Below are positions 62,186 to 64,000 of a DNA stretch of 64,000 bases, piece after piece. The first letter of the stretch is position 1; the number at the start of each line of letters is the position of its first letter. The stretch comes from Planococcus circulans (GTDB lineage: Bacteria; Bacillota; Bacilli; Bacillales_A; Planococcaceae). Location: assembly GCF_020023385.1 (NCBI RefSeq), contig NZ_JAIQCL010000003.1:1-64000 (forward strand), read 5' to 3'. The notes under the pieces are model-generated. The model worked only from the letters and a program-made list of their open reading frames with translations, was not told the origin of the DNA and searched no databases. The position numbers and the translations under genes are program-made.

Positions 62186-62214
62186 AAAAAGACCCGAATT
62201 TGTCGGGTCTTTTC
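62186..62214. terminator. Terminator of the mtnX-mtnB-mtnD operon
   Basis: AAAAGACCCGA / TCGGGTCTTTT, 5-nt loop, eight bases beyond the mtnD stop. Confidence 0.88.
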
Positions 62215-62221
62215 ATCATCT

Positions 62222-62758
62222 TTAGTTTTGAACGTTGCTTTCTTCCTGGTAAACCGGTACCCATCCTTCAGTTGTTACAAAGATGCGAACCGCTACAACT
62301 TTCCGGTCATCTGCAAGCGTAAAGTAATGGGTGATGTTTTCAGGAACCGAGATCAAGTCGCCTGGCGTCAGGTGAACTTCGAAAAAGCGCTCGTCTTTTC
62401 CTTGGATGATGAAGACGCCATGGCCGCTGACGATATAGCGCACTTCGTCGTCTGTATGGATATGTTTGCGCTGGAAGTTCTTCAAGAGCTCGTCCAGCTT
62501 CGGGTTGGAGTCTGACAGGGAAATGATATCCGCTGCCTGGTAGCCGCGGCGCTCTGAGATGTCATCAATTTCTGTTTTGAATACCTGAAGGATTTCTTCT
62601 TTGTCTTCATCGCTCAAGTCGAACTTTTCACGAAGATGCTCCGGCAATTTATTGTTGTCCCAATGTTCATAAACGACTTCCTGCTGCTCGAGAAATGCTG
62701 CCACCTCGTTTTGTGCTTCAATTGTTTCGTCTGTTCCTTGAATTTTAATGATAGCCAT
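62222..62758 (-). CDS. mtnD: Acireductone dioxygenase (MtnD)
   Basis: Protein of 178 residues of the cupin fold. Metal ligands are in HIHTDDEVRYIVSG (H-x-H and Glu) and the His of ITHYF. It cleaves the acireductone of the methionine salvage pathway with oxygen to the keto acid precursor of methionine and formate (Fe form). Start ATG with GAGAGGAAG upstream, 15 bp after mtnB. Last gene of the salvage operon. Confidence 0.95.
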   Translation of the reverse strand: MAIIKIQGTDETIEAQNEVAAFLEQQEVVYEHWDNNKLPEHLREKFDLSDEDKEEILQVFKTEIDDISERRGYQAADIISLSDSNPKLDELLKNFQRKHIHTDDEVRYIVSGHGVFIIQGKDERFFEVHLTPGDLISVPENITHYFTLADDRKVVAVRIFVTTEGWVPVYQEESNVQN

Positions 62759-62773
62759 TAGAATCTTCCTCTC

Positions 62774-63388
62774 TTATTTTAACTGTAGTTGCAACGCTAA
62801 TTGGTATTGAAATAAAAACTCGCTGGCTTCAAGCAGCTTTTTCGCTTCAAAGCCGTCTTTTCCCCAAACGGTAATGCCATGGTTGCGGATCAGCACCGCA
62901 CCTTTGTCGGCGGCAATATAAGGTTCAAAGGCTGCGGCGAGCGTTGGAATATCGGCGTGATTGGGAATGATGGGAATGGTCAGTACAGCATCCTCTTCCC
63001 ATAATCCGAATGCCTTGATCAATTCCTGTCCCTTGAAATCGATTTTTCCGGCATCGCCGTATAACTCGGAAATGACATTATTGGCGACTGTATGGACGTG
63101 AAGACTGCAGCCGGCCTTTGTCTTTCCGTAAATCGCACAATGCAGCAAAGTCTCAGCCGATGGTTTCAACGGTGTTTCTGCAGCCGGCTGGCCGTTGGCA
63201 TCGACGAGCAAAAAGTCTTCATCGGTCCGTTTTTTCTTGTCTTTTCCGCTGGCGGTGACAAGAAATTCGAGTGGTTCATCTGCTACCTTAATGGCTAGAT
63301 TTCCGCTGGTTCCCATAAACCAGTCGCGAACTGCCAATTCATCTTTGACATCCGCCAATTCTAGCCATTTTTCCCGCAATGCTGTCAT
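62774..63388 (-). CDS. mtnB: Methylthioribulose-1-phosphate dehydratase (MtnB)
   Basis: Protein of 204 residues of the class II aldolase/adducin fold. Segments: [35 protein letters not shown] (metal His pair) and [18 protein letters not shown] (third metal His). It dehydrates methylthioribulose 1-phosphate in methionine salvage. ATG after AGGAGTGAAG; start overlaps the mtnX stop by 4 bp (ATGA), indicating coupling. Confidence 0.95.
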   Translation of the reverse strand: MTALREKWLELADVKDELAVRDWFMGTSGNLAIKVADEPLEFLVTASGKDKKKRTDEDFLLVDANGQPAAETPLKPSAETLLHCAIYGKTKAGCSLHVHTVANNVISELYGDAGKIDFKGQELIKAFGLWEEDAVLTIPIIPNHADIPTLAAAFEPYIAADKGAVLIRNHGITVWGKDGFEAKKLLEASEFLFQYQLALQLQLK

Positions 63389-64000
63389 GACTTCACTCCT
63401 ATATAGTCATCGACGATCGCAATGACTTCGTGGAACGTTTCAAACGGTTCGTAGGCGATGTCAGCTTCTTGGCATTTCTCAGCCAATAAATCCCGGGCGA
63501 TGACGAAGTCGGCTTCTTTGGCGGCTTCCCAGTCACTGATGGAATCACCAATGACGATACTTTTCGTGCCGGTATCCAAAAGGTCCCGAATGACAGATGG
63601 CTTACAGCATCCGCAGCCCTGGCTGCTGCATTTTTCATCGCAGCCATGCGGGAATTCCAGTTTGATGACATCTTCTGAAAAGTCGGCACCGTTGCAATAG
63701 ATGCCGTCAAAAGGTCCAAAAGGTTCAAGGAGCGGATAGACGAAAAAGTCGATTCCACCACTGACAATGTATAAAGGCAACTCCTGTTTTTTCGTATAAG
63801 CGACAAAGTCGCTGAAACCTTCCCGTATTTCAGCCTGTTCCAGAACATATGAAATAATTTCATCTTTTGCCGAAACAGGGAGCAGGGAAAACATTTTCGC
63901 CACACCTTCACGTATTGAGATGGATTGGTCAAGAATTCGGTCTTTGACTGGTTCCCAGCCCGTTGGATCAAACTGTTTCATAATAGCGATGATGTTATCA
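63385..64000 (-). CDS. mtnX: 2-hydroxy-3-keto-5-methylthiopentenyl-1-phosphate phosphatase (MtnX), 5' end outside window
   Basis: The reading frame continues beyond an internal Met (63981) to the window edge, with upstream codons reading DNIIAI, so the N-terminal HAD nucleophile motif lies outside. About 205 residues are visible. Remaining HAD elements are [19 protein letters not shown] (motif II), a Lys region, and [18 protein letters not shown] (motif IV). A cysteine-rich stretch [16 protein letters not shown] is characteristic of MtnX. It removes phosphate to form the acireductone used by MtnD. Confidence 0.93.
   Translation of the reverse strand, partial: DNIIAIMKQFDPTGWEPVKDRILDQSISIREGVAKMFSLLPVSAKDEIISYVLEQAEIREGFSDFVAYTKKQELPLYIVSGGIDFFVYPLLEPFGPFDGIYCNGADFSEDVIKLEFPHGCDEKCSSQGCGCCKPSVIRDLLDTGTKSIVIGDSISDWEAAKEADFVIARDLLAEKCQEADIAYEPFETFHEVIAIVDDYIGVKS

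Noticed and set aside
1..64000. CRISPR arrays, tRNA/rRNA genes, prophage or IS transposases
   Set aside because: I saw no regularly spaced direct repeats, no recognisable tRNA or rRNA sequence, and no integrase or transposase gene.

Overview
The window looks like chromosomal DNA of a Gram-positive, low-to-moderate GC Bacillota bacterium, most likely a Bacillaceae/Planococcaceae-type organism (Planococcus-like is my best guess, not proven). The basis is strong AGGAGG-type ribosome sites, several GTG/TTG starts, a GlcT antiterminator with an RNA target before ptsG, a SAM-I (S-box) riboswitch, PhoP-type boxes, U-tailed intrinsic terminators after most operons, and palindromic intergenic repeats of the kind common in Bacillaceae. 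No rRNA, tRNA, phage, IS transposase or CRISPR array is visible.

Layout. (1) 315-7186: a sugar cluster, with a divergent TIM-barrel isomerase, a LacI-type regulator, a ribose-type ABC importer and a Gfo/Idh/MocA oxidoreductase. Two copies of the same palindromic operator sit in the divergent promoter region. (2) 7390-10433: a carboxylesterase, a Yip1-family membrane protein and a flavin amine oxidase. (3) 10691-14396: a promoter with an operator-like palindrome, a SAM-I riboswitch with terminator, a polar amino-acid ABC importer and homocysteine S-methyltransferase, i.e. methionine salvage. (4) 14739-20204: a YdeI-like protein, cytosine-deaminase-like protein, LURP-one-related protein, VanZ-like protein and a VanR/VanS-like two-component pair. 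(5) 20320-26118: mannitol operon mtlA-mtlR-mtlD. (6) 26338-29576: malate:quinone oxidoreductase, an O-methyltransferase and an ECF S-component. (7) 29781-34042: ptsG-glcT and a Cof-type HAD phosphatase. (8) 34134-42009: a YeeE/YedE transporter divergent from mnmH, a SWIM/SNF2 helicase, a Nudix hydrolase and a branched-chain aminotransferase. (9) 42655-50456: a Bcr/CflA efflux pump, Pho-regulated alkaline phosphatase plus lipoprotein, a membrane protein, CstA and a tandem TerD protein. (10) 50891-55045: proBA with a leader attenuator, a DUF4395 protein and mgtE. (11) 55158-62087: an apparent exopolysaccharide locus. (12) 62222-64000: the mtnX-mtnB-mtnD end of the methionine salvage operon, cut by the window end.

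The most interesting part is region 11. A cyclic di-GMP-I (GEMM) riboswitch precedes a secreted TIM-barrel protein. It is followed by a membrane-anchored HEAT-repeat protein translationally coupled to a BcsA/IcaA-like processive glycosyltransferase, and by a convergent 1076-residue membrane-anchored glycoside hydrolase. Together they suggest a c-di-GMP-responsive polysaccharide synthesis/processing system without the usual BcsB, PgaB or PilZ partners.

Other notable points are the dual control signals on the methionine-salvage importer, an attenuator with a possible leader peptide before proB, a CsoR/CstR-like palindrome inside the promoter of the YeeE/YedE transporter that lies next to the selenouridine synthase gene, and two MITE-like elements with shared terminal repeats.
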